Shown: positions 32,912 through 41,071 of the stretch, one piece after another
How the letters are laid out: every line of letters begins with the position of its first letter
How positions within the stretch are numbered: position 1 is the first letter of the stretch
Assembly (NCBI GenBank): GCA_905197685.1
Contig: CAJJZS010000010.1
Coordinates: 1 to 64,000, forward strand
Direction of reading: 5' to 3'
Length of the DNA: 64,000 nt
DNA from: an uncultured Oscillospiraceae bacterium
GTDB lineage: Bacteria > Bacillota > Clostridia > Oscillospirales > Ruminococcaceae
Program-made: the position numbers and the translations under genes
The notes under the pieces: model-generated
Seen by the model: the letters and a program-made list of their open reading frames with translations, nothing else
The model's database searches: none
Told to the model about the DNA's origin: nothing

Positions 32912-34032
32912 TGGATTTCCTCCGTCGGGAAAGGATGTTCCAACAAGGAATCCAGCAGGGCAAGGGCGGCGGCAGATTCCACACAGGGAACGGCACGACG
33001 AACAATACAGGGGTCATGCCGACCGGTGATGACAAGCTCGGTTTCGGTGTTGGTTTTAAAGTTAACGGTTTTTTGCTTTTGAGAAATGGAGGGAGTCGGC
33101 TTTATCGCAACGCGGAAAAGGACGGGCATTCCGTCGGTAATGCCCCCGAGGATACCGCCGTTGTGGTTGGATGAAGTTTGAACCTTGTTGTCCCGAATAC
33201 AGAACGGGTCGTTGGTTTGGCTGCCACAGCGTGAGGAAAAGCCGAATCCTAAGCCAAATTCCAGTCCCTTTACCGCAGGGATTCCAAAAACAAGGGAGGA
33301 GATTTTGTTTTCTATTCCGTCAAAGATGGGGTCTCCAATGCCGGCGGGCAGCCCCACAGCGGCGCACTCGATGATGCCGCCCAGCGAATCCTGCCGCTCT
33401 TTGGCGGCAGAAATCAGCTGCTGCATTTCCTCTCCCGCTGTTTGATTCAGCACCGGAAAAAAGGATTGCTGCAAAGAAATCAGGGTTTTGGAATCGACCG
33501 AAACAGGGTCGAGCGGTTCGTCCGCCACAGAACCGACGCGGGAGATGTGAGCGCCGATTTCAATGCGGTAAGATCGAAGAATTTGTTTTGCAATCCCACC
33601 GGCAAAGCATAAGGGAGCGGTGAGTCTGCCGGAGAAATGCCCGCCGCCGCGTGGGTCATTACAGCCGTGATAGCGGACAAAACCGGTGTAATCGGCGTGT
33701 CCCGGACGGGCAGTGTCCGAGAGCTTATTATAATCCTGCGAGCGGGTATTGCTGTTGGCAATCACAGCGCAGACGGGTGTGCCGCAGGCAATCAGCAAAT
33801 CGGGATTTTCGGAATCGGGGAGAAATCCGCACTGAATCTGCGGGAAGTCCTGTTCGATGCGCGGTGTGTCCAGCTGCCCGCCGCGGGAACTTCTTCGTTG
33901 CATAAAGCGCAGAAGTTCGGAAAAGCTGATTTTTGTTCCGGCGGGGATTCCGTCTATCACAACGCCGATTCCTTTTGAGTGGCTTTCGCCGAAGATAGAC
34001 AATTTAATCTGTTTGCCCCATGTTGATGACAT
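32908..34032 (-). CDS. aroC: Chorismate synthase
   Basis: AroC makes chorismate from EPSP using reduced FMN. The 374-residue protein has the family signatures GESHSKGIGVVIDGIPAG near the start, RPGHADYTGFVRYHGCNDPR and GGGHFSGRLTAP in the middle, and the late TGRHDPCIVRRAVPCVE. ATG 34032 follows AGGAGG at 8 nt; TTG 34038 is less likely. It overlaps aroA by 29 bp and pheA by 4 bp, indicating coupled translation. Confidence 0.95.
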   Translation of the reverse strand: MSSTWGKQIKLSIFGESHSKGIGVVIDGIPAGTKISFSELLRFMQRRSSRGGQLDTPRIEQDFPQIQCGFLPDSENPDLLIACGTPVCAVIANSNTRSQDYNKLSDTARPGHADYTGFVRYHGCNDPRGGGHFSGRLTAPLCFAGGIAKQILRSYRIEIGAHISRVGSVADEPLDPVSVDSKTLISLQQSFFPVLNQTAGEEMQQLISAAKERQDSLGGIIECAAVGLPAGIGDPIFDGIENKISSLVFGIPAVKGLEFGLGFGFSSRCGSQTNDPFCIRDNKVQTSSNHNGGILGGITDGMPVLFRVAIKPTPSISQKQKTVNFKTNTETELVITGRHDPCIVRRAVPCVESAAALALLDSLLEHPFPTEEIQ

Positions 34033-35314
34033 CGACAATACCTCCTAACGATTGAAATGCGCGGTAAAAATCGGGATAAGATTTGGAAACGCAAAGCGGC
34101 TGTTCAATCTCTACCGGTTGTTTGCAGACAAGTGAAGCGACTGCCATCGACATGGCAATACGATGATCCCCGAAGGAAGAAACCCTGCCGCCGGTGAGGG
34201 ACGGTTTTCCGCGAATGATTAAGCCGTCTTCCAGTTCCGTTACCTCTGTGCCGATTTTGCTCAGGCAGTCATACATGGCGTGCAGACGGTCGCTTTCTTT
34301 GATGCGCAGGCGGGAAGCGTGTATTATTTTGGTTTCTCCGCGGGCAACGGCGGCGGCAACCGAAAGAATCGGGATAATATCGGGGATTTGGGAAGCGTCG
34401 ATGACGGTGCCGGACAGTTGACTGTGTTGTACGGTGACGCCGGTTTCTGTGATTGTGAGTTTTGCGCCCATCTGTTTTAAAACATCGCAGACAGCCTTAT
34501 CTCCCTGAAAGGAGTGTGGGTCGGTTCCGGTTACGGTAATCTGTGAGCCGGGGCAGAGAGCGCCCGCGCAAATCCAGAAAGCGGCGTTGCTCCAGTCACC
34601 TCGAGCGGTGATGTGACCGGGGGTGCGATACTGTTGATTGCCGGGGATTTCCCAACCGTTTTGGATCGGATTGATTCGGATTCCGAACTTGGAAAGGGTG
34701 TCGATGCTCATATCGACATAACCCTTGGACTCCAGTGGCGAGGTAAGGATAATTTTACTGTTACAGCGCAGCAGAGGAAGGGCAAACAGCAAGCCGGTGA
34801 TGTACTGGGAGCTGATATTGCCCGAAAAGGAAAAGACGCCGCTCTGCAATTTTTGGCTGATGCCAAGGGGAAGGAATAACCCGTCCCGAGGCAGGGAAAA
34901 GGCGGCTCCGTGCGCAGAAAGTTCGTCGAGCAGCGGCTGCATGGGACGCTGCGCAAGGCGACCTTTTCCGCTGAAAACAGCCGGGATTCCCAAAGCGGAA
35001 AACACCGGAATCAAAAAGCGCAGGGTGGAGCCGGATTCGGAACAATCGCAGGAAACGGGGGAAGAAAAATTTTGCTGCAAATCGGAAGAAAAAATTCCTT
35101 TGACAAAGATGTTGTCTTCCCGAAACTCCACAAAGGCGCCCGCAGCCTGTAAAACGCGGGCGGTAGCGAGAATGTCCTCCGAAACGGTACAATGGGAAAT
35201 CAAGGTGCTGCCGCTTGACAGGGCGGCGGCAAGAAGCAGGCGATGCAGCTCCGATTTGGAGATAGGGGCTGCAACCTGCCCGGAAAGAGAACCGTGAACA
35301 GAATAGGTTAGCAT
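34004..35314 (-). CDS. aroA: 3-phosphoshikimate 1-carboxyvinyltransferase (EPSP synthase)
   Basis: AroA transfers enolpyruvate from PEP to shikimate-3-phosphate. The 436-residue inside-out barrel shows APISKSELHR near residue 16 and CSESGSTLRFL near 90, variants of the PEP/phosphate loops that differ from the classical PGSKSxxxR and GNAGTAxR forms, plus RGDWSNAAFW and RIKESDRL. The variant is typical of clostridial sequences as far as I recall; herbicide response should not be inferred. AGGAGGA precedes ATG 35314. It overlaps both aroB (7 bp) and aroC (29 bp). Confidence 0.94.
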   Translation of the reverse strand: MLTYSVHGSLSGQVAAPISKSELHRLLLAAALSSGSTLISHCTVSEDILATARVLQAAGAFVEFREDNIFVKGIFSSDLQQNFSSPVSCDCSESGSTLRFLIPVFSALGIPAVFSGKGRLAQRPMQPLLDELSAHGAAFSLPRDGLFLPLGISQKLQSGVFSFSGNISSQYITGLLFALPLLRCNSKIILTSPLESKGYVDMSIDTLSKFGIRINPIQNGWEIPGNQQYRTPGHITARGDWSNAAFWICAGALCPGSQITVTGTDPHSFQGDKAVCDVLKQMGAKLTITETGVTVQHSQLSGTVIDASQIPDIIPILSVAAAVARGETKIIHASRLRIKESDRLHAMYDCLSKIGTEVTELEDGLIIRGKPSLTGGRVSSFGDHRIAMSMAVASLVCKQPVEIEQPLCVSKSYPDFYRAFQSLGGIVDVINMGQTD

Positions 35315-36369
35315 GATGATTCCTCCTGTAAAAGAGCGGTGAAGCGGTCAACGTCAACGGGAACAATCTCCGCTTTTCCGATTTCGGGAACCAAAATCAG
35401 GCGGATTTTGCTGCCTGCCCGTTTTTTATCAACCAAACAGCTTTCGGCAAGCTCGCAAAGAGAGCCGCAGTAGCGGTCGGGAAGGCGATATTTTTTTAAA
35501 ACGGCGGACAATCGGGGAAGCAGTTCGGGGGAACAGCGGTCAAGACCGGCGGCAAGCCGGGTAATCAGCATCATTCCCATCGCCACCCCCTGACCGTGGG
35601 TAACGGTGTGGTTTGTTACCTTTTCAATGGCATGACCGAGGGTGTGACCATAGTTTAAAATCATGCGGATTCCGCAGTCATGTTCGTCCTGCTCCACAAC
35701 CTGGCGCTTAATATCCACGCAGTAGGCAACAATCTCTTCCATATGTTCCCGTATGCTGCCCTGTTCTAAAAAACGGAAAAAATCTTCGCTCCAAATCATC
35801 GCATATTTAATCATTTCGGCGCAGCCGTCGGCAAAGATTTCGGGGGAGAGTGTTTTAAAAACCTGAGGGTCACACAAAACAAGGGCAGGCTGATGAAAGG
35901 CTCCGACCAGATTTTTCCCCGCTTCGATATTGATGGCGGTTTTTCCGCCTACCGAGGAGTCGATGGCGGCGAGAAAGGTGGTGGGAATTTGAACAAAAGG
36001 GATTCCGCGCAGATAGGTGGCGGCGGCAAATCCTGCCAAATCGCCGACCACGCCGCCCCCGAGAGCGACCAGAAAATCACCGCGGGTGATATTATGTTCG
36101 GCAAGGAAGCGGTAAATTTCCATAAGGACGGCGGCAGATTTGGAATCCTCGCCGTGGGGAAAGGTAAAAACGCAGACCGAAAATCCCTGCTGCTCCAAAG
36201 AAGAAACGACACACGGAAGGTAAAGCGAGGCAACGGTATCGTCGGTGATGACGGCAGCGCGGGAACAATCGGGGAAAACCGAACGAATCCGAGCCCCGCA
36301 CAGGGAGAGGGAATCGTTTTGAATGATAACCCGATAAGGGGAACCGGTATTGACCGAGACAGTTTTCAT
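35308..36369 (-). CDS. aroB: 3-dehydroquinate synthase
   Basis: AroB cyclises DAHP to 3-dehydroquinate with NAD and a divalent metal. The 353-residue protein has GGGVVGDLAGFAAATYLRGI, QIPTTFLAAIDSSVGGKTAI, GAFHQPALVLCD and the metal-ligand region NYGHTLGHAIEK. ATG 36369 has GAAAGGAG upstream; the TTG one codon earlier is not favoured. It lies 18 bp after aroF and overlaps aroA by 7 bp. Confidence 0.95.
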   Translation of the reverse strand: MKTVSVNTGSPYRVIIQNDSLSLCGARIRSVFPDCSRAAVITDDTVASLYLPCVVSSLEQQGFSVCVFTFPHGEDSKSAAVLMEIYRFLAEHNITRGDFLVALGGGVVGDLAGFAAATYLRGIPFVQIPTTFLAAIDSSVGGKTAINIEAGKNLVGAFHQPALVLCDPQVFKTLSPEIFADGCAEMIKYAMIWSEDFFRFLEQGSIREHMEEIVAYCVDIKRQVVEQDEHDCGIRMILNYGHTLGHAIEKVTNHTVTHGQGVAMGMMLITRLAAGLDRCSPELLPRLSAVLKKYRLPDRYCGSLCELAESCLVDKKRAGSKIRLILVPEIGKAEIVPVDVDRFTALLQEESSC

Positions 36370-36387
36370 CAAGAAAGCTCCTTTCGA

Positions 36388-37404
36388 TTATTCTCCAAGC
36401 TGCTTGCCAAAGAAGGTGACGGTGCGTTTTACATCCTGCATAACGGCGTCAAACTGTTCCGGCGTTAAGGACTGCGCTCCGTCGCACAGCGCTTTTTCCG
36501 GCTGATTATGCACTTCGATAATCAATCCGTCCGCTCCGACCGCAATCGCAGCCATTGACAGCGGGTACACCATCCAGCGGATGCCGGCAGCGTGGCTGGG
36601 GTCGATAATAACCGGAAGATGGGAATGTTTTTTAATCAGAGGAACGGCAGAAATGTCCAGTGTGTTTCTGGTAGCGGTTTCAAAGGTGCGGATTCCGCGC
36701 TCGCAGAGAATAACATTTGGATTTCCTCCGGCAAGAATGTATTCTGCGCTCATAAGCAGCTCCTCAATGGTGTTGGAAAGCCCGCGCTTTAACAGGATTG
36801 GCTTGTTTGTTTTTCCCAGTTGTTTGAGCAGCTCGAAGTTCTGCATATTTCTGGCGCCTACCTGAATCACATCGACATCCTCAAACAACGGCAGGTGAGA
36901 AGCGTCCATAATCTCGGTGACAACGGGCAAGCCGGAGGTTTTTTTTGCTTCCAAGAGGTAATCAAGTCCTTCGGAACGCAGACCCTGAAAAGAGTAAGGA
37001 GAGGTTCTGGGCTTGAATGCGCCGCCGCGCAGCAACCCTGCGCCGGAAGATTTAACCGCTGCGGCAACCCGGTTCATCTGCTCTTTGCTTTCTACCGAGC
37101 AAGGACCTGCGATAACCTGAAAATGCCCTCCGCCTATTTTTCTGCCGGCAACATGAACTACGCTGTCTTCGGGATGAAATTTCCGGTTTGCTTTTTTATA
37201 CGGTTCCTGAATCCGTTTTACTTCGGAAACACAATCCAAAGATTTGATGTCATCGGTATCCAAACGGGAGGTATCGCCGATTAAACCAAGTACCGTTTCA
37301 TGGACGCCGCGAATCTCCTGAACCTGGAAATTTAACTCTTCAAAGCGGCGAATCATCGACTGCGCCTGCTGAGGGGAGGTTCCTTTTTTTAATACAATAA
37401 TCAT
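36388..37404 (-). CDS. aroF: DAHP synthase (type I-beta)
   Basis: This enzyme condenses PEP and erythrose-4-phosphate, the entry step of aromatic synthesis. The 338-residue protein has an N-terminal ferredoxin-like regulatory domain (residues 1-70), as in Thermotoga DAHP synthase, then the barrel with FQVIAGPCSVES, RGGAFKPRTSPYSFQG, a VGARNMQNFELL segment, LLKRGLSNTIEE and VIIDPSHAAG. The N-terminal domain is the usual site of Tyr/Phe inhibition in this subgroup. It is the first gene after the leader attenuator at 37449-37737. AAAGGA lies 10 nt before ATG 37404. Confidence 0.95.
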   Translation of the reverse strand: MIIVLKKGTSPQQAQSMIRRFEELNFQVQEIRGVHETVLGLIGDTSRLDTDDIKSLDCVSEVKRIQEPYKKANRKFHPEDSVVHVAGRKIGGGHFQVIAGPCSVESKEQMNRVAAAVKSSGAGLLRGGAFKPRTSPYSFQGLRSEGLDYLLEAKKTSGLPVVTEIMDASHLPLFEDVDVIQVGARNMQNFELLKQLGKTNKPILLKRGLSNTIEELLMSAEYILAGGNPNVILCERGIRTFETATRNTLDISAVPLIKKHSHLPVIIDPSHAAGIRWMVYPLSMAAIAVGADGLIIEVHNQPEKALCDGAQSLTPEQFDAVMQDVKRTVTFFGKQLGE

Positions 37405-37448
37405 AGAAAAACAATCCTTTCATTGATGATGGCAAGATGATACCAAAT

Positions 37449-37483
37449 AAAAAAGCCGACACTTTTCATTCAAAAGCGTCGGC
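37449..37483 (-). terminator. Leader terminator before aroF
   Basis: On the minus strand GCCGAC-G-CTTTT (from 37483) pairs with AAAAG-T-GTCGGC (ending at 37455), followed by six T residues (37454-37449). It lies 45 bp before the aroF start codon and after the Phe-rich leader peptide, so it is positioned as an attenuator terminator. Confidence 0.88.
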
Positions 37484-37560
37484 AGATGGCAAATCGTGTT
37501 TGGGTGGAAAAATATCGTGAGATTCCGTTTTTTGCAGCCTGTTTTCTTTTGGCGCTCGTA

Positions 37561-37628
37561 TTTTATTTTGCATGACAAAATCGCTCTGTGCTAAAAAAGC
37601 CAAAGCAAAAAAACGATGCAAAATAAAA
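37561..37628 (-). promoter_or_regulatory. Protector-type hairpin spanning the leader peptide
   Basis: TTTTATTTTGCAT in the transcript (positions 37628-37616, the Phe-Tyr-Phe-Ala codons) is fully complementary to ATGCAAAATAAAA (37573-37561, around the stop codon): 13 perfect pairs. A ribosome stalled on the central Phe codons would keep this stem open and free the 3' arm, the switch expected for an attenuator. A CAAAAG word just downstream could pair with CTTTTG of the terminator arm as part of the antiterminator. Confidence 0.65.
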
Positions 37629-37652
37629 AGGTACGCAGGCTTTGCAATTCAT
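37563..37652 (-). CDS. Phe-rich leader peptide of the aromatic operon
   Basis: A 29-codon frame on the minus strand begins MNCKACVPFYFASFF and ends in STERFCHAK-stop. It contains eight Phe codons (all TTT) and one Tyr. GGGAGG lies 6 nt before its ATG, a stronger ribosome site than many genes here. It sits between a consensus promoter (37709-37737) and a terminator hairpin (37449-37483), ahead of aroF-aroB-aroA-aroC-pheA. This is the layout of ribosome-mediated attenuation: low charged tRNA-Phe would stall ribosomes on the TTT run and favour read-through. Regulation is inferred from layout. Confidence 0.82.
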   Translation of the reverse strand: MNCKACVPFYFASFFCFGFFSTERFCHAK

Positions 37653-37708
37653 AAAAATCCTCCCGATAAAAGATAAAACACAGTGAAAAAAGCAACTGTG
37701 ATATAAAA

Positions 37709-37737
37709 AATATACGCCGCTTTGGGGATTCTGTCAA
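37709..37737 (-). promoter_or_regulatory. Sigma-A promoter of the aromatic operon
   Basis: On the minus strand TTGACA (37732-37737) and TATATT (37709-37714) are 17 nt apart. Transcription would start near 37702, giving a leader of about 300 nt with the leader peptide and terminator. Confidence 0.82.
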
Positions 37738-37867
37738 GTGCTTTTACACATTAAAGCAAAAATTAACGAATTAACCAAATGTTCTACTGAAAAAATGTAG
37801 AAATATGACAATTAGAGCCGAAAAAGAGGGCGATTTTAAATAGAATGTGAATTATTTTTTGTAAGAA

Positions 37868-37896
37868 TTGACACTTTTTTGCCAAAGTTTTATAAT
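37868..37896 (+). promoter_or_regulatory. Consensus sigma-A promoter for the activase genes
   Basis: TTGACA (37868-37873), a 17-nt spacer and TATAAT (37891-37896) match the consensus fully. It is divergent from the aro promoter 131 bp away. The leader to the TTG start is about 135 nt. Confidence 0.85.
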
Positions 37897-38036
37897 AAGA
37901 ATACGATAAAAAAGTAATCTAATAAATAGGAAACTCTTGAAAAAAAGATCCATTTTTGCAGACAGGTTCCACAGCGCACATTCCCGAAAACAGGGGGCAA
38001 AAGAACCTTGAGCTTTAGAAACGGCAGGGGAGAAAA

Positions 38037-41024
38037 TTGAGTAGAAACGTAGGAATTGATATTGGTTCGACAACCGTTAAGGTTGTTGTTATGGAAGGAA
38101 AACAGGTTTTGTATCAGGTTTATCAGCGTCATATGTCGCAGGTGCGTCAGGCAACCTTGCAGGCGCTGGAGGGGGCAAAACGGTTTTTGGAGGGAACAAC
38201 CTTTCGCGCGGCAATATCCGGTTCTGCGGGACTGGGATTTTCGGAGGACGCAGGGGTGGATTTTGTTCAGGAGGTATTTGCCACCTACAAGACGGTGCAG
38301 GAGTACGAGCCGGACACCGATGCGGTGATTGAGCTGGGCGGCGAGGACGCCAAGATTATCTTTCTCACCGGAGGTCTGGAGGAAAGGATGAACGGCAGCT
38401 GCGCGGGAGGAACCGGCGCGTTTATCGACCAGATGGCAACGCTGCTTGATGTGACGCCGGAAGAGCTGGACCGGCTGAGCTTACAGCATGAGCGAATTTA
38501 CCCGATTGCTTCCCGCTGCGGCGTGTTTGCAAAAACCGACATTCAGCCGCTGCTCAATCAGGGCGCGCGCAAGGAAGACGTAGCGGCAAGCATCTTTCAG
38601 GCAGTGGTGGATCAGACGGTAACGGGATTGAGTCAGGGAAGAAGGATAGAGGGAAAGGTTCTGTTTTTGGGCGGTCCGCTGTTCTTCTTTCGGGGTTTGC
38701 AGCAAAGATTTGCGCAGACGCTGGAACTTTCCGAAAAAAATGCGGTGTTCCCTGCATGGGCGCAGTATGCGGTAGCTTTGGGAACGGCGATTTTTACCAG
38801 AGGATTGGACAGGGAATATACCTACGAGGAATTTTTCTCGAAACTGGAAAACGCTTCTTCGCGCTCCAAAACAACCCACTATTTAAAGCCGCTGTTTCAA
38901 ACCGAGGCGCAGCACGATGAGTTTGTGCAGCGGCACAGCAGAGCCAATGTTCCATGGAGAAATGCGGAAGAATACACCGGGGACGCTTTTTTGGGAATCG
39001 ACTGCGGCTCAACCACAACGAAGCTGGTTTTGATGAGCGATAATTACGAAACGCTGTACCGCTATTACAGCTCAAACCAGGGGAATCCGGTGCAGATTGT
39101 AAAACAGCAGCTGCAAAAAATTTATGAAGTGTGCGGCGAGCGCATAAAAATTCGTTATGCGGTGTCTACCGGTTACGGCGAGGAGCTGATTCAGCACGCT
39201 TTTCATTTAGACGACGGCATTGTGGAAACGATTGCCCACTTTAAAGCCGCGCAGCACTTTGACCCGCAGGTGGATTTTATTTTGGATATCGGCGGGCAGG
39301 ACATCAAATGTTTCCGCATTAAAAACGATGCGATTGATTCGATTATGCTCAATGAAGCGTGTTCCTCCGGGTGCGGTTCGTTTATCGAAACCTTTGCAAA
39401 GTCGATGGGATATACTGCGGAAGAATTTGCAAAATTGGGACTGTTTTCCAAATACCCGGTAGATTTGGGCTCCCGCTGTACGGTATTTATGAATTCTTCG
39501 GTGAAACAGGCGCAGAAAGACGGGGCGGCGGTCGAGGACATTTCGGCGGGACTTTCGATGAGCGTTGTAAAAAATGTATTATATAAAGTAATCCGCGCAA
39601 GGAATGTGGACGAGCTGGGCGAACATATTGTTGTGCAGGGCGGCACCTTTTTAAACGATGCGGTTCTGCGCAGCTTTGAGCAGGAAATCGGAAGAAATGT
39701 GGTGCGCCCCGATATTGCGGGATTGATGGGAGCGTACGGCGCGGCAATCTACGGCAAGGGAATTTATCAGGCGCGCGCAGAGAAAAAAGACTCCTCAATG
39801 CTTACCAAAGAACAGCTTGAACAGTTTGTGCATGAATCCAAGCCGATTGTCTGCCAGGGCTGCACCAATCACTGCAATTTAACCGTCAATACCTTTGCCG
39901 GTTCGGAACGATATATTTCGGGAAACCGATGCGAAAAGCCGTTGGGACACGGCAAAGAGCGGCAGCTGCCGGATTTATACCGTTATAAGTTACAGCAGAT
40001 AGAACAACTTCGGGAAGAATGTGACCGCAGAAGAGCGGAAAATCCTGCGCCGAGGGGGACTGTCGGGATTCCGTTGGGGCTGAATATGTATGAAAACCTG
40101 TTTTTCTGGGTTGAATTTTTTCACACACTCGGCTTTGATGTGATGATTTCCGATACTTCGTCCCGCAAGATGTACGCAAAGGGACAGTATTCGGTGCCTT
40201 CCGACACCGCTTGCTACCCGGCAAAGCTGATGCACGGACATATTGAAAATCTGCTGGAAAAGGGAGCCGACACGATTTTCTATCCCTGTATGAGCTATAA
40301 TTTTGACGAACATCGCAGCGACAACCATTTTAACTGTCCGGTGGTTGCCTATTATCCCGAGCTGCTTGCTTCCAATGTGGAAAAGCTCAAATCGGTTCGC
40401 TATCTTTATCCGTATTTTAACCTGTCGGCAAAGAAGCAGTTCCCGAAAAAGGCGTGGGAAGCGCTGCGCAAAGAGTATCCGAGCCTTACCTTAAAAGAGG
40501 TGAAAAAGGCGGCGGACTGCGCCTATCGTCGATATGACAGGCAGCGGGAGGAAATAAAGGCGGAGGGGCAGAAAGCGCTGCAATACGCAAGAGAGCATGG
40601 GTTAAAAACGATTGTTCTTTGCGGCAGACCCTACCACATCGACCCGGAAATCAACCACGGAATCAATCAGCTGATAACCTCGCTGGGACTGGTGATTGTT
40701 ACCGAGGACTGCGTGGCGGATTTGGCAGAGCCGGTTCATCCCGACGTGCTGAATCAGTGGACTTATCATTCCCGACTGTATCATGCGGCAAAATATGTAA
40801 CCGAGCATGAGGACTGCGAACTGGTGCAGTTGGTTTCGTTCGGCTGCGGCATCGACGCCATCACAACCGACGAGGTAGCGGCAATTTTGGCACGGAGCGG
40901 TCGGCTGTATACACAGCTGAAGATTGATGAGATAAACAATCTGGGCGCAGTAAAAATTCGTCTGCGTTCGTTAATCGGCGCGGTGAAGGAGCGGGACGCA
41001 AAGCGCTGCGCGCGGGTAAAGTAA
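38037..41024 (+). CDS. Acyl-CoA dehydratase activase, two ATPase domains plus DUF2229
   Basis: A 995-residue protein related to activators of 2-hydroxyacyl-CoA dehydratases (HgdC/BadFG type), which use ATP to drive an electron to very low potential. It has two ASKHA ATPase domains: residues about 4-260 (GIDIGSTTVKVVV, IELGGEDAKII, GSCAGGTGAFIDQMA) and 318-570 (GIDCGSTTTKLVL, ILDIGGQDIK, EACSSGCGSFIETFA). The Cys in each CAGG/SSGCGS loop is where activators bind their [4Fe-4S] cluster. A Cys-containing linker (VCQGCTNHC) and DUF2229 follow. TTG 38037 is behind AGGGGAG. The matching C-terminal part is the next gene. Substrate unknown. Confidence 0.88.
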   Translation: MSRNVGIDIGSTTVKVVVMEGKQVLYQVYQRHMSQVRQATLQALEGAKRFLEGTTFRAAISGSAGLGFSEDAGVDFVQEVFATYKTVQEYEPDTDAVIELGGEDAKIIFLTGGLEERMNGSCAGGTGAFIDQMATLLDVTPEELDRLSLQHERIYPIASRCGVFAKTDIQPLLNQGARKEDVAASIFQAVVDQTVTGLSQGRRIEGKVLFLGGPLFFFRGLQQRFAQTLELSEKNAVFPAWAQYAVALGTAIFTRGLDREYTYEEFFSKLENASSRSKTTHYLKPLFQTEAQHDEFVQRHSRANVPWRNAEEYTGDAFLGIDCGSTTTKLVLMSDNYETLYRYYSSNQGNPVQIVKQQLQKIYEVCGERIKIRYAVSTGYGEELIQHAFHLDDGIVETIAHFKAAQHFDPQVDFILDIGGQDIKCFRIKNDAIDSIMLNEACSSGCGSFIETFAKSMGYTAEEFAKLGLFSKYPVDLGSRCTVFMNSSVKQAQKDGAAVEDISAGLSMSVVKNVLYKVIRARNVDELGEHIVVQGGTFLNDAVLRSFEQEIGRNVVRPDIAGLMGAYGAAIYGKGIYQARAEKKDSSMLTKEQLEQFVHESKPIVCQGCTNHCNLTVNTFAGSERYISGNRCEKPLGHGKERQLPDLYRYKLQQIEQLREECDRRRAENPAPRGTVGIPLGLNMYENLFFWVEFFHTLGFDVMISDTSSRKMYAKGQYSVPSDTACYPAKLMHGHIENLLEKGADTIFYPCMSYNFDEHRSDNHFNCPVVAYYPELLASNVEKLKSVRYLYPYFNLSAKKQFPKKAWEALRKEYPSLTLKEVKKAADCAYRRYDRQREEIKAEGQKALQYAREHGLKTIVLCGRPYHIDPEINHGINQLITSLGLVIVTEDCVADLAEPVHPDVLNQWTYHSRLYHAAKYVTEHEDCELVQLVSFGCGIDAITTDEVAAILARSGRLYTQLKIDEINNLGAVKIRLRSLIGAVKERDAKRCARVK

Positions 41025-41071
41025 AAATGTTTAGAGTAAACAGCGATGCAAAGAGAAAGGTATGGTTTTAG

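Noticed and set aside
34004..36369. Frameshift between aroB, aroA and aroC because of long overlaps
   Set aside because: Each gene is full length with its own ribosome site; the overlaps of 7 and 29 bp are compatible with translational coupling.
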